A stretch of DNA of 64,000 nt from Siphonodentalium dalli (GCA_032622095.1 CP136066.1:146785559-146849558), one strand, 5' to 3'. Shown: positions 1 to 12,690, counted from the stretch's first letter. The notes: a model not told the origin generated them from the sequence alone. Made by a program: numbers and translations.

Positions 1-501
1 AATGATATCCATATTTGTATGGTGTTATTGAGACAGACCGAAGATATTTTAGGCTTACGCTGTTCGGAACACCTCATTGAAGATTATTAATGTTAGCGTC
101 CAAGCTACGTGTAAAACATTGTAATGTGTGAAACCATTTTAATGAGGACTACTTACTGTCTTTGGTGTGAACTATGGTAATCAGTTTCAAGTTAACTTGA
201 ATGGTAACTTGAGTAAATGTGCATTGGATGGAATTTGGTATGATTAAGTATATGTAGGAGTATATTGAGGCATCGGTGGGGGGTCTTACCGTACCTCTTC
301 GATTTCTGTTTATCTATGTTCTCCCAGACTTTATAGTTGAGAGAGACATATGGAACATGTTTCATGTCCCACTGAATCTGGAATCGTTCTGGATTTCCTG
401 AAATCACCAGGTCTATCAGTTGTGAATGCATCCTCTTAGTATACTATAATATAACCGAATGTTATACAATTTTGGAATATGTGCAGTTTGACCTGCGCGG
501 T
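1..501. other. Intergenic DNA, nothing recognised
   Basis: AT-rich sequence with no convincing coding potential, RNA gene or internal repeat. The only open frame is a 79-codon minus-strand one with no recognisable motif. Confidence 0.5.
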
Positions 502-745
502 ATCATGTGATAGGTGCCGTTGACATCAAGTGACTTAAAGGGGTACTAATAAATAATAATATAATCAAAACGGTTGGACAATGGTCGCATGGATAGGCAC
601 ATTTGACTTCACGTGACTTAAAGGGGGATTAATGAATTATATTAGCGCACTTGACTTCATGTGACTTCATAAAATGCATGGGAAGTGTCACGGGAGATGT
701 CATGGGATAGGTGCCGTTGGCCTCAGATGACTTAAACAGGCATTG
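502..745 (+). repeat. Short degenerate direct repeats
   Basis: A phrase of the form ATAGGTGCCGTTGACATCA followed by GTGACTTAAAGGGG recurs at about 511-545, 591-625, 640-670 (partial) and 707-740. The spacing is about 80-115 bases and the copies are clearly diverged. It looks like an old local tandem duplication with no coding capacity. Confidence 0.55.
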
Positions 746-1486
746 TCTTGAAGGAGCAATGATAATTTACTCACAATTTACACGTGCAAGTCGGGTACAC
801 CGTACCCCAGCTAGTATCAAATATATCAATAATTTCAATTCTTAAATTGTAACTAAACATCTTATAGCTGACTGTTGAGCAACTTAGGTCTCTTATAGCA
901 TATGACCATCACTATTGGCAGTGCCATTGAAACCAAATTAACTATCTACTGAAATCCATTTCTGAAATGCACACTTATGTTTTTAAATAGACTATGTCGT
1001 TTTAACAATATCGTACTCTCAATAAATCACACAAAGGTGGACATAACAGCAGTGCTTGGAACAATATATGTTTGACATTTTCTTGCTTCAGAAATAACAA
1101 TTTAACAAATACCTGATATACTTTGTACATGTATCAGCTTCAATGATTATACTATGTTACAGACGTCCGCTAGTGTAGTGACAATTCCGTGTTGCTGTAT
1201 GATTCAGAGAACCCTAGAGTATGAAGAGTATCTTCTCGCCCATCTTCAACAGGATGGTCAGCATTCATACTGTAGATAAGACAAGAGCTTATCGTTATAT
1301 GCAGTCACAATGTGGGTGGTTACCAACTGGTCAGGACCTCATTGAAATAAACATAACACATGATGAGAATATGTATTTTAATAAACATCCATTGTGTCAA
1401 GTATACCACCAGTCTCTGGTTGAGCTATATTCATCACTCATCGTCCGCCTGTCCGTCAACAATGCAATTCAAAAACGCAAGTCGAA
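746..1486. other. Intergenic DNA, no supported gene
   Basis: AT-rich and without a recognisable repeat. An 89-codon plus-strand frame at 1221-1490 has no familiar domain and overlaps another open frame, so I do not call it a gene. Confidence 0.45.
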
Positions 1487-1910
1487 TTAAAGTTATATTA
1501 GGTGTGGATGGTCCCCAGGTGACTGATATTCAGATGTGTTCAAATGAGGTCATCAGGTCAAATAGGGGTGGAGCCACTCGGACAACCACAAAACAGTGAT
1601 TTCTAAGTCGAAAGGGGCATCACCCTGTCATTACAATAGCCACAACATTAAACACAAGTTTCGTCTGCAATGGATGTTTATTAGCAATGTCAAATATGTT
1701 GATAACATTAAAGAAGATATATCAGGAGTGCCACGCTGATTGACACTTCTCTGACTAAAATGTGTAGCTACATTCATGGGATATTGTATCGCTCATTTAA
1801 AAGTGATTTTGATCAGTATTGCCTGTTTTGGTTTTTATGAGTCAGTCTTCTCAGTCGTTATAGTCTCAACAGTCATTGACCTTCAACATGTGTGGTAATG
1901 AACAAATATG
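1487..1910 (+). repeat. Interspersed repeat, uninterrupted copy (empty site for foldback F3)
   Basis: This stretch matches 38098-38400 and then 39776-39890 in the same order and orientation. Shared phrases include CAGGTGACTGA, GACAACCACAAAACAGTG and TTTCTAAGTCGAAA. Here the two halves are contiguous at about 1796-1806 (ATTTAAAAGTGATTTTGAT). At 38.4-39.8 kb the same join is interrupted by about 1.37 kb, so this copy represents the state before that insertion. Confidence 0.75.
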
Positions 1911-2230
1911 CTAAGTAAATATTTGTTTATGGAATATCATCATTACGCGCGCCGCGTGTATACTGTCCTAGAGATTCTAGATAGCTATGGTTCGCTGGGC
2001 GTTTTATTTATAGATAATGGTTTTTTTGGGAGGATTAAAAGTCGAACTGCGAAACGGAGGCCGAGTCCGGTAAAGGTGTAGTTGGGAATTTCAATTTCGT
2101 TTATTCTCCTTTACATTATTATGTCAATAATGATGATTTTTGATTTGTGACAAGCTATGTCAATTACAAATAAAAGAAATGAAAAAGATAATTTGTAAGT
2201 CTTATATTTCAACTGTTATAGACATTTTCG
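1911..2230. other. Intergenic DNA, nothing recognised
   Basis: No gene or clear repeat is visible. A short GC-rich patch with GCGCGCCGCG lies near 1948-1957. Confidence 0.4.
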
Positions 2231-2495
2231 TTCTGCAGCCCATTGGGGGTTGTGGTCGGAGACGGCCGAGTCGGCCGCCGGTTCGTTAATTAGGTGCTGG
2301 TTGTTATTGTTATTTTAACGGAATTCTGAGCTGGTCATTCGCAAAACCAATATATTTTATATTCTGCAGCCCACTGGGGGGTTGTGGTCGGAGACGGCCG
2401 AGTCGGCCGCCGGTTCGTTAATTAGGTGCTGGTTGTTATTGTTATTTTAACGGAATTCTGAGTTGGTCATTCGCAAAACCAATATATTTTATATT
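2231..2495 (+). repeat. Two-copy tandem duplication, about 131-bp unit
   Basis: Unit 1 (2231-2361) and unit 2 (2362-2495) both start TTCTGCAGCCCA and carry the GC-rich core GGTCGGAGACGGCCGAGTCG, ending in CAAAACCAATATATTTTAT. They differ by only a few substitutions and one G, which indicates a fairly recent duplication. No coding frame runs through both units. Confidence 0.9.
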
Positions 2496-2997
2496 CTATA
2501 TTTACAATCATGGGTATATAATATATGATCTTGAGCGCGTTACCATTTCTGACATTGGGTTTCTTGTAGAAGTGTGTAATACATACCAAATCAAGTAATA
2601 AACAAAAATATGGCATACGGTGGTGGCATGACCATATGGTCGTCTTCCTGCCGCCGTCATTTGGGAACGGAAAATATGGAAAAAATATGGACATACACAA
2701 ATTTACACAATTGACATACTGGGTGGGTTTAAACCATCTTGTGTAATTGAGATAATATAGTATATGACATGGAGCTTCGTGTGTGTACGTTGTTTACAAT
2801 TAGATTAATAAATTGTGATCTTTAACTATAGCAGTTAAGAACAGAGATACACACAGGGCCTAGATATCAAGTTACAACTTCAACATACAAATAGCAAACA
2901 TTGCATACCCTGAATACTTCCCCAATGTATGCTATAAAAACTGTTTAGACTAGAAAATTTTCTAAATCGGTTTGCACTGAATAATTAATATTTGCAC
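2496..2997. other. AT-rich intergenic DNA, nothing recognised
   Basis: No coding, RNA or repeat signal that I can support. Confidence 0.4.
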
Positions 2998-3545
2998 TTA
3001 ATATAGGCACCGAGGCTGAACAAAACATAAAAGAGAAAACTGAAAATGTTCCCGAACAAATACAGATCCTACTCTTTCAATTGGTTGTTCATTTATGTTC
3101 AACATTCGATTAGCAAATATATAAGCGCCATTTATCGGTTGTATTACCATATATTTAGTTTTATTTGTATTTAATATTAGTTTATTTGTTCTACACAAAG
3201 TACTAAAATGTTCAAGCTCATTGTTGAAGTAGTCATACAAATAATCAAGGTTGTGATGCGAAGAATACACAGTTGTTTGTCATCAGCAAAGAATATAAGT
3301 GATAGATTATTATATCTTTGCATATCGTTAACATAGACCAAAAAAGAATCGGTCCTGCAACCGATACCTGTGGGACTCCACATGTAATTGGAAGTTTGGA
3401 AGAAATCATACCTTCGAGTTCCACACATTGGGATCAATTTGTCAGATAATTTCTAAACCACTCGTTGGTTTTGCCTCTAACTCAATGAGAATCAAGTTTA
3501 TTCAGAAAAATTTCATGATTTATGGTGTCATATGCAACTCATTTG
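2998..3545 (-). pseudogene. Decayed non-LTR reverse transcriptase fragment
   Basis: Read on the minus strand, this gives an eroded reverse transcriptase core. In order there is a YDTINHEIFLNKL motif (near 3525), NEWFRNYL, a degraded CGVPQxSVxGPILF block, LVYVNDMQRYNN, then FFADDKQL, the catalytic ADD box with Lys where Thr is usual. Next come LxxxLNxxKTKYMVI and weaker C-terminal homology. At least two in-frame stops (after LDSH and LTN) and two frame changes break it, one between GPILF and VYVND and one after the ADD box. No 5' endonuclease region is visible, so this is a truncated, long-dead LINE copy. Its clade is uncertain; the motif style resembles the RTE/Jockey/CR1 range. Confidence 0.85.
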
Positions 3546-3639
3546 ATAAAAGAACCATGCTTATTATATTATATTATATACTGTGTATCACATGACCAGC
3601 AAGTTTGCGAAGGTGAAGGACAAATAGCTCTTGTGACGT

Positions 3640-4325
3640 TACCCGCTACCGATAACTAAAAATCCAGATGCAGCATGAGATAGCAAGAATTTCAACAAGA
3701 CAGTCAAAGACTTTGACTGTGGGGTCGCTCATCAGACTGCAAAGACTGATAAGACTGGGACTTTGGAGACCATAACAATTAGAACTTTTCATAATCACTT
3801 TAAAAGAAGTAGATCTAAACAGGATATGTGGATAGAGAGGCTTCGTGTATGTAGATCGGCGAATATCTACTTTTAAATTACCAACTGTACGCTACTGACC
3901 ACCCCCTCTCCTCCAGCTCATGTCCCTTCCCGACCAGGCTCCAGACTCCCAAGTCTTAGATTGGAATTTCACAACCGACATCTCAAACTTTCTCATTTGT
4001 TGGAAATTTCCAATCTCACAAGCACCTTTTTATAAAACTATTTAGACATGTTTGAAGCCCAATTATCGATGGACCCACAAACAGCATATATGTATGTCAG
4101 ATTAATCAGTCAGGTAGTTCCAAGGTAGATGTTTTAATGAATTTTGTATTTTAATGATTTTATTAGACACAAAAGTGTTAAGTCCCCATAGCCCCGTCAT
4201 TTCTTAACATGTTGCATCATGTTGACATATCTGAATCTCAGTCACTAAAGGATCCTCCATACTATATGTAAGCTAAATAGTCCAACCTCTCTTGAGAAGA
4301 CATTTTAAGTATTTACTATAGAGAC
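3640..4325 (+). repeat. Block P, paralogous to 49000-49070 and 55821-56100
   Basis: The phrase CCAGATGCAGCATGAGATAG at about 3664-3683 matches 49040-49060. The next words, ACAAGACAGTCAAAGAC, match 55820-55836. The two matching pieces are contiguous here but lie 6.75 kb apart at the other locus, where block Q sits between them. The rest is non-coding. Confidence 0.7.
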
Positions 4326-4725
4326 ATACCGTTATGTCTCTGGTCCCACCCTATTTAATCTGGTGACCCGATCTGAATAAATTTGAAACCCCATTTAAAA
4401 CAAGTGACCCCATTTGAACAAATATGAACTCCAGTCACCCAAGGACCCTTCATACCAAATATGAACCCATTCAACCTGATGGTAAGAATTACTATGGAGG
4501 GCAAGAGTTATGGCCCTGGCTTCACAACCATTTGAAAGAGTGACCTCATTTGAAGAAATCTGAATGTGAGTCACCTAGGGAAAATCCACACCAAATATGA
4601 ACCCATTCAGCCTAGATCTAGAGAAGATGTTCACATAATTGTTGACAGATTGATGGACGAACAGACAAATGTACATGTGACAGATGAGAAGTGATGACTA
4701 GCTTCGTCTCAGGTAAGCTCAAAAA
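4326..4725 (+). repeat. Interspersed repeat with GTGATGACTA...GTGAGCT-type tail
   Basis: One member of a family also seen at 4965-5250, 9552-9955, 56880-57285 and 57885-58425. Diagnostic phrases are GTGACCTCATTTGAACAAAT, CACACCAAATATGAACCCAT and TTACTATGGAGGGCAAGA, with a 3' end GTGATGACTA then CTTCGTCTCAGGT(G/A)AGCT and an A-run. A GGACGGACGGA-like stretch precedes the tail. It has no coding capacity and behaves like a short non-autonomous element family. Confidence 0.75.
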
Positions 4726-5250
4726 TTACATTTCATTGAACAAATCTGTAAATCACCTCCCCAACACTGGGGACATCCCTGCAAGAATATGACATTATCT
4801 TATTATACCAGTAGCGTATAGCATAGATACAGGTAGTGTGGTGGGGCAGAGCTAAATCTCTTACCTCTGCCCCTATTTGAACAAACATGAATCCCCATCT
4901 CTGATATCTATTCATCTTATAATTTTAAACATTCGCTTTTAAGAGTTGAAGTTAATTGATTTTCCAAAAAGGACCCCATTGGAACAGATCTAAACATGCC
5001 ACCCAAGGACCCTGCATACACAAATATAAGCTAAATAGACTTGATGGTTCTTGAGTAGTAATAGTTGTTAGAATTACTATGGAGGGAAAACGTTATGGCC
5101 CTGGCATCCCTCCTATTTGACCTGATGAACTTATTTGAACAAATCTGAATGTGAGTCACATACATGTAGGGAATTCATATAGATATCGAGAAGAAAACAA
5201 TTGTTGATGGATGGATGGACAGAACAATGGATGGAAGGACACTCCGACAG
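4726..5250 (+). repeat. Second, rearranged member of the same family
   Basis: 4726-4800 matches 57285-57360 (ATTACATTTCATTGAACAAA then TCTGTAAATC), and 4826-4960 matches about 56200-56330. From 4965 a partial copy of the GTGACC/ATATGAACC repeat follows, ending in GATGGATGGACAGA. This is paralogous to the 56.2-57.4 kb region, with the parts in a different order. Confidence 0.6.
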
Positions 5251-6020
5251 ACCAACAGTTTTAATCCAATATACCCCCACTTTTTGTCAATAAGGTATAA
5301 TGAGTTCACATAGATACGTGGTTAAGAAAATAATATCGGAACAGCCAAGCGTGAATTTAGTGTGTCTGAGGTCCCAAAATGGTGATGTAGTGATGCGGAT
5401 CCCAATTTTACTTAGTCCTCAACTGCTATGGGAGACCTTGGGACAGACAAAAGTTCTCCAGCTGAAGTTGGTGACATTACTGACATATGACAGTATGCGC
5501 TCCCATTTGATACCTCAATTATGCATTTTAGAATCTGAACAGAAGGGAAAAAAGCTGCTAAAAATGTCAATTTGAGACTCTAGATACTTCCCAGAAGATG
5601 AAGCCTAAGCAGAATGATGTCCTCATAGGGTGTATTTGGCGATGCTAGCCTGCCGTGCAGTGTAGCATAATTAAATTCACCCTCTGGGAACCTCATTCTA
5701 CAAATGCCAGACACAATTAAAGCTCTGAGAAAAGGAATTTAATCTGATATTAATGACCAGTGTATTGTAAACAATGATGGTGCTACATTGACAACTTTAG
5801 AAAACAAATGTACAACACTATTAATCTCATTTAAATTATGAATGACATGAATACACTCCCTGGGGACTCTGCCTATAGCTACAGAAGTTCTCTTATATAT
5901 CTATCTATCTGGCCCTGATTATAAACAACATGTGTCATTTCTATCAGCCTGGCAGTTCAGAACAGAGTTGGCTTGTAATGCGAATGCACAGATATTAAAA
6001 GGAATTTACTTAACATTTCT
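5251..6020. other. Intergenic DNA with one unsupported ORF
   Basis: A 91-codon plus-strand frame (5300-5575) has no recognisable domain, signal peptide or neighbour relationship, so I do not call it a gene. Nothing else stands out. Confidence 0.4.
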
Positions 6021-6089
6021 GTACATCTATCTGTCTGTTCATGTTTTCTCCCAAACCCCTGATTTCAACCAAATTTAGTGGGGTGACTA
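6021..6089 (+). repeat. Left part of a repeat interrupted by the hAT-like element
   Basis: CTGTCTGTTCATG then TTTCTCCCA and CCCCTG lead into TTTCAACCAAATTTAGTGGG. The same phrases run uninterrupted at 56745-56810. Here homology stops at about 6089 and resumes at about 9552 (AAGTTAAATCTAAAAAACAA). Confidence 0.65.
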
Positions 6090-9000
6090 GAGGACAGGAC
6101 GTAAGTTTTCCGGATTTTTCCGGAATTCCGGATTTTTTTTTAAGTTTGGAAAATTTCCGGATTTTTGTTATTTTTTCCAGTCCGCTTCCCGGATTCCCCA
6201 TTTTTTTTAAACCCATCTCTCTAACTAGTCTCCTAATTTCGTGTATGCACGCTGCATTAAAAGACTGCTTTTCATTGGTTCTCAGAGTGGAATCGGAGAG
6301 TGATTCCTGATATTTAACCAATCAGCATTCAAGTAAGCCAATCCTAGAAGATACACATGAAACAAAGGAACCGCATTTTGAAATCATTCTTGAAAATGGC
6401 AGTTGTTCAACGTGATTGTAACATCAAAAAAATCGACCAAGATTGTGATAATAAATTCCAGTGGCAATGGTTGGAAATGAAAGATGTGAGTGGACACTTT
6501 TCTGACTATTTAAGAAAAATAGACAAGCCAGGATTAGTTGAATGCACAATTTGTGATACTCGTGTGAAGTATGCTTCTGGTGGAAAAAACGATTTGAAAA
6601 AACATACATCATCTAAAAAAAACACTAAAAGACAAGAAGCAGTTGACAACACACAAACATTACCATGTGTCTTTGCAGCCACAAAGGAAATGGAAACTGG
6701 TGTTACCGATACAAGTCTGAAGAAACCAAATTCTACTGGAGATTGCAATATACCCTATGGTGCGGCCAGTAATGTACACACCAGTGGAATGCGTGCTGGT
6801 AGGGTGGTTCCAAATGTGCCGAATGTCAGTTTCATGGATAGAAAGACTCATGCTGAAGCTATGGTAATTTCTTTCAATGTGGAACATGGTTTACCTTTGA
6901 ATGTAACTCCACACTTGATTAAGTTATGCAAGGAACTGTCAAGAGATATTAAAACTCTCAACGAATTCTCATTGGAGCGACAAACAACCACTTACAAATT
7001 GAAGGAGGGTCTTGCTGTTGTTTCTCACAAACGTACAGTCCATTGCTTGCAAAATCAGCCTTTTTCCATAAACGTGGATGAATGTACCAGCACAAACCGA
7101 CAGCGAGTACTAAGCACTCTAGTGTCATATTTTTAGAGCAGTTGCACTGCATCTTCTTGACATAGATGGTGACATATGTCACCATGTTCATAATTATGTA
7201 CAGAAATTCTGCTTGCACTTCGATAAGTATATTGAAAAGCTGGATGATGACCTTTTCTTTGATTTAAAGTTCAGTCCTGAACTTCGTGAGCTATTAGAAG
7301 AAGTGAGTACGTTGCTTGGTGCCAAAACTCTATTTCCAACACAGAGAATAGAACACAGATGACTATCTGCCTATGACGTTACACAGCGGAACCAAGTAAT
7401 TTTGACATATTGACTGTGTATTATTTCCCATGGTTGGACAAGGAAATGAAAACCGAATACAATTCATTATATATTGAAATTGTACAGAAAGCACCAAAAC
7501 CAGCAAGAAAGATATTGTATGCAATTGCAAAGCTGCAGAAGGAAAAGAAATTCACTCCTGTCAGCGTTGAGAGAAAATCAAGGATAGTGGACAAACTATT
7601 CTATCAGCGACAAAAGACCATATTGTTGATGAGTCTGTATGTTAGTGTACTTCCAATGTTCAAGTCTTTCCTCATTGTTTTTGAGCAAAATGTTCCTATG
7701 ATGCATAAAATCCATGATGAGCAAACATAATTATTTAAGTCATTTTTAGTCTGCTTCGTCAAACATGAAGAGATAAAAGACCTCAATGGAAAACAGTTGA
7801 TTAAGTTTGATGTAAATGACTCAAATAACCATTTACCCACTTATCAGATATATGTTGGAAAAGATGCAGAGCATTTATTGCATGGTGATATGGATAAAGG
7901 TGAAAGGAAGACATTCTACAGTAATGTTAAGGAGGCATATGCCGATGCCGCACACTACATGCAGGGGAAATTTCCACTAATCAACACTTTACTGCGCTGT
8001 CTGTCAGCTCTTAGCCCTCTAGCTCAAGGACATTCAATTACTCAAGGTGCACTAAAAAAGCTAGGTTCTTATTTCCCTACTATTCTGAAGGAGGAACAAC
8101 AGGACTGTCACTTGAATGAAATTTCACAAATTCAAATTGACCCAACGTTACCTGTTGCTGACAAAACCACCAGAATAGACTGTTGGTGGGCTGAAGTGAT
8201 TCCGCAATACCCCGCTTAGGAAAGGTAGTCCAGGCAGCCCTAAGTATCTTCACTGGACCCAGAATTGAACAATCCTTCAGTATAATGAATAATGTGATAA
8301 ATCCGACAACCAACAGAATGGATATAAGTACATTTTCAGCGATAAAACTGTTAAATATGATCTGCGATCAAAAAACAAAACATCTTTGGAATTGTATCAC
8401 AGAAGAGACATTTATAAATCGAAAGTTGAGATATCACATACAGACATCACATAGCAGATATAAGCGGAAATGGATGCGGCACGGAAGAGGAAAGCTATAA
8501 AATGTAAGGACCTGCAGCTTATTCCAGTTAAAAAAACAATCATGTGTAAACGGAAAGCAGAACCTGGAATAAAATGCCCGACTGCAAAGATTCGAAAGCT
8601 GGATTCCTTGCCTGCTGGAAAACAAACTGTTCATCGTCTGGCCAAGGCTGTCAAAAGAAGGATTCTGAAACATAATTGTAAAGTGCAGCAGAGAAGAAGT
8701 GCCAAATCAAAGGAATGAATTAAATATGTATATCTTTGGAACAATATGACAGCTGCTCAACATGTATATATGTAAGTCACATACATGTAGGCCCATACAT
8801 AATGAAATGTGTACATGTTCATCAATTAAATAGTCATGTTCTTTGTCCATAATAGCACTTACTAGTGCAGATAGGGTCAGGTTACTACATTTTCAACTTT
8901 CTGGAGAACCAAGTTGGAGACTGGTCTAATATGTGAAATTCAGTAATATTTGATGAGTTTCTACTTCGTGAAAGTGAAAGTCCTTTTAATAATAGACTGT

Positions 9001-9551
9001 GGACTTGTGGTCTTGTACTTGATATAATTATTTAGTAAATAATAATTGCTAGCTGCCGTCTGCCGTCTGGAGAAATAGTGATCAGAAAAATATCTGCATT
9101 GTTGATAAAATTCACCCAAAAAAAATTAAAACATACTATTGTTAATGAATGAAGGTGTTAAAGGTCAAGTCAAACTCCAGCTCTGGTATTCAAAGTTTTA
9201 TAGGATGAAAAGTAAAAAACTGGGTAGAATAAATTGATTTGTAGATGTTAAAAATATTATTAAGTACATCTCAGTACCCAGGTGATATATTAGAAATTGC
9301 TGTTGAAACTTTGACCAAATTCATCTCCCAGAATAAGTCTAAATTAGGACATCAGCAGGCATCAGAATTGCTCTCGGTGCATTGAATTTTCCAAAATTTT
9401 CCCGAGGAAGTTCCCCCGGACCCCCACTGATGGGAGGGGACACCCCCCTCCAATACCCTCCACCAACTCAGGCCTGCGGCCTTCGGGATATGCCTTCGGC
9501 ATATCGTGCTAGGTCCAAAACAAAAAGTTCAGGATTTTTTCAGTGGACCCA
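6090..9551 (+). mobile_element. Degenerate hAT-like DNA transposon, about 3.46 kb
   Basis: The limits are inferred from the break in the host repeat (compare 6021-6089 plus 9552-9955 with the uninterrupted 56745-56960). It carries a broken BED-finger/hAT-type transposase (6357-8718). The 5' flank is rich in TTTTCCGGATTTTTCCGGAA. The 3' flank holds a GC-rich patch (9385-9510) with CTTCGGGATATGCCTTCGGC. The two ends read AGTGGGGTGACTAG and, reversed, AGTGGGTCCACTGA, a weak candidate terminal inverted repeat. I could not define an 8-bp target duplication with confidence. Confidence 0.7.
6357..8718 (+). pseudogene. hAT-like transposase with N-terminal BED-type finger, broken
   Basis: Six pieces in changing frames add up to one transposase-like protein. 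The first (6357-7136) has a zinc finger start, CTICD (Cys63, Cys66) with His83; the second His of a BED finger appears lost. The piece from 7138 to about 7400 is in the +1 frame and has LLDIDGD; a later stop sits where a Trp is expected in HRxLSxYDVT. The 7410-7730 piece is back in the first frame (KLFYQRQKTIL, ISVLP-like). A single TAA (7728-7730) separates it from the in-frame 7731-8219 piece. A one-base shift near 8214 leads to FTGPRIEQSFSIMNNVINP, the hAT C-terminal dimerisation region. Another shift near 8333 leads to the Lys/Arg-rich end at 8718. It is dead: at least four frame changes or stops. The family assignment rests on the finger plus the dimerisation motif. Confidence 0.8.
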
Positions 9552-9955
9552 CTTAAATAAGTTAAATCTAAAAAACAAATTCTTCAGATTTATGTCCATC
9601 GCCCCACCCATATTTGACCCAGTGACCTCATTTGAACAAATCTGAACCACAGTCACCCAAGATACCCTCATACCAAATATGAACCCATTAGGCCCGACAA
9701 CTTCAGAAAAGAAGTCGTTTTAAGAATTAATATTATGGTCCTGACATCAAAACTATTTGACTTGGTGACCTCATTTGAACAAATATGAATAAGAGTCACC
9801 TATGGAACATCCACACCAAATATAAACCCAATCGGTCTGATGGTTTCAGGGGAGAAGATGTTTAAAGAATTGTTGACGGGCGGATGGACGGACGGACGAC
9901 GGACAAGGAGTGATGACTATAGCTCCACCGGAGACTTCGTCTCAGGTGAGCTAAA
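9552..9955 (+). repeat. Right part of the interrupted repeat, with intact tail
   Basis: It continues the family with GACCCAGTGACCTCATTTGA and CATACCAAATATGAACCCAT, then a GACGGACGGACGACGGACAA run and the canonical 3' end GTGATGACTATAGCTCCACC, CGTCTCAGGTGAGCTAAAAA. Block Q begins directly at this tail. Confidence 0.75.
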
Positions 9956-12139
9956 AAGCGATGATTGACCTTGGACAATAACATTCATGTGAAAATGCTA
10001 AATTTGACTGTTTACGCACAGACACCAAAATAGAAGTTATCTCACCCATCTACTATAATTAATCGGTTCTCGATAATGAATTAAGTCAAGAGTGACCTGA
10101 AATGCCTCAAACTAAACATTGGTATAACCGGATCCATTAAATAACCGGATCCATTAAATTATATTATCATTATATACGTACGACGCAGTTGGGGAACTTA
10201 AACATTCCGAGTCACAATAACAAGGTTCGATATTTTGTAAACAAGAATAATTGAGACACGTTCGTGTCTACTCATTGAACTATATTAAATCATCTTAATA
10301 GGTGGTGTATAACGATTACAAAATATCGTCGGTTGGATTCAAACATGTCGTATACAAAATTTCCGCACTTTTTAGTCATTTTACAGGAGAGACAAAAAAC
10401 TGATTATATTTTGATATGTTATATTCAGAAGAACAACAGTGCAGCAAATCCATCGATACGCATCCCGGGCATCGAATTATTGTGAAACTGACGATTTTAC
10501 ACCAGTCTATAAAGAGAAAACTGTGAAATGAGCTTATACGACTTTTTTGAAATAATTTGTTTTTTCGCGGAAAAATTTTACGACGTTTTGAAATTTATAC
10601 GACAAATTTGAAACAACTTTATGCCTCAATATCACATAATTTCTATTTATACGACCTTTTTTTCTGCCGAGAAAACAGTTAGCTTGGTTCCATTTCCGTT
10701 ATACTAAGTACATTTCCGATAATGGACGGTTATATGGGATCACTCAGTTAGCCAAGTATGTCGGAATTCGATAATTAAACTAGATAGCTGTAACGACACA
10801 GTGCCATCAACCCCAACGAAAAGCCGAGTAACTTGTGAGGCTTTCGAAACGGATGCCGCTATAATACCAAGTTTCTTGCCAATCCCATATCATTCTATAA
10901 TATCATACTATATAGTATTAGTCCGGGAGCTAATAGGGGTACATTTGCACCCCCTGGGACTTAACTTCACGCCAATTATTTTGTTCCGTATTATGTCCTT
11001 CAACTTCTAAGCAATGTTAGCAAGAAAATAAACTGGCCGTGTAGACTACAGGCAAGATGGCGTCCATCATGGCCGCCATTTTTCAGACCAGACCCTAAGT
11101 CAGTTTTATGCAAATTATAGCTGGAAAATCTAGTAAAATGTATACAAATGTATATATTTCCGTGAAGATAAGACATAATGACACTTTTCTGGGCTAAACA
11201 TTGAAACTCACAATCCAAGATGGCCACCGGAAGTTGAAAATAAGACATTTATTTTCACAAATGTCTTCTAGATCAATCAATGCTGATTGGAACTGGTATT
11301 GCAATATGACTTTATTTTGTATTTTGTATATTAACTGATGATTGGAGCAATTAAATATGGAATTATTGGGGTCCTAGCCCCTTCCGATCCCTCAAAAATT
11401 CGATTTTACAGAATGCGGTATAACATTTCCCAAAAAATCACAATTGGGATTCTTGTCATATTTCAACAAAAAATGAAAATAACTTTGTAATGTAAGTGAG
11501 GCATATCATTACCTATGAATATTTAAACTCAATGAAACCAAAATTCTTACCTTGACTCAAAATGGCCGCCAAAATATATGTAAATGGTAAATATTGCCCC
11601 AGGGTGTCTTGCAATCGCTTACAAGTTGTAGTTGATGTATACAATTGGCTATTCTGTATTCTATACATTGAATACTGACATGTCTGATGCACCATGGATC
11701 ATTTTTACTATTGTCACCACTGACATCACCAGAAATATTGAATTTTTCACTCACAAACTTGACATAAATATCGGCAAATATTCACTTTTCAGTGTTCGAC
11801 CATTTTTTCAGGTAAAATGCAACTATCTTAATTCTTTGGTATCAAATTTGTTTATTGTTTTTGTCTATCTTAAATGTGTCACACTACGGTGTTAATAGAC
11901 TGAATTGCTCAAGATGGCTTCCAAAATGGCAACCAAAAGGTAGCAAATTGTGACTCACTTGGTTATTATACGTGTTTGTTAATTAACTAACACCTACGTT
12001 CTGTTATGTTTGTCTCAGTTCCGTATGGGGCATGACAAATTCATTTTAAAGTTGCAGTATGGAATTTCGCGGAGAACCTCTTTTGTGATTCTGGTCATAT
12101 TATTGAAAGGAAATGGGCAGAACTTTGAGACGGAACTGA

Positions 12140-12690
12140 GATGAACCATGATATGTGGGTATTCTGGTCCAATGTGACTGTTGGTAACGGGTGGGACGTA
12201 TATTTATATATATTGTGGATGTGTTATCATATGGGGTGTATAGGGAGTAGATGTATGATCATGGATGGCGTGTATGATTGTGGCAAGTATGGAACTTATG
12301 GTCGTATGTGCGGGTATTGGTATATCTGGAAGGGCTCACCATTGGTGATGTGTATATGTATACCTGGATTTACTCATGGGTATGATCATGGGTGTGGCGA
12401 ATATGTATACATGTAGTGGTTGTATGGTCCATGGTGCGGTGAATATATATGCAATGAGTGACTGTATGATTGTGAATGTGGTGAATATGTATACATATAG
12501 TGACTATGTAGTCATGTGTCGGTTGTAGGTGTATACCTGGCGTCCATGCGTGGTATGTAGTGGTATAACCAAGTACGGCTGTATGATCAGGTGAACGTGT
12601 ATAAAGTGGGTGACTATGTTGTCATTTGTGTGGTGTTTATATACAAATGGAGTGACTGATGTAATGGGTGGGTTGTTCATGTGTATCTTG
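12140..12690 (+). repeat. Minisatellite array, F1 left (about 40-44 bp unit)
   Basis: Degenerate tandem units of the form GTGAATATGTATACA then TGGAGTGACTGTATGGTCAT. Spacing varies and the units are heavily mutated. Open frames here (for example 12141-12416) are by-products of the repeat. Confidence 0.8.

Noticed and set aside
1221-1490. 89-codon plus-strand frame
   Set aside because: Its 3' end runs into an interspersed repeat and it has no recognised domain.
5300-5575. 91-codon plus-strand frame
   Set aside because: No domain, no neighbours of related function, and surrounded by repeats.
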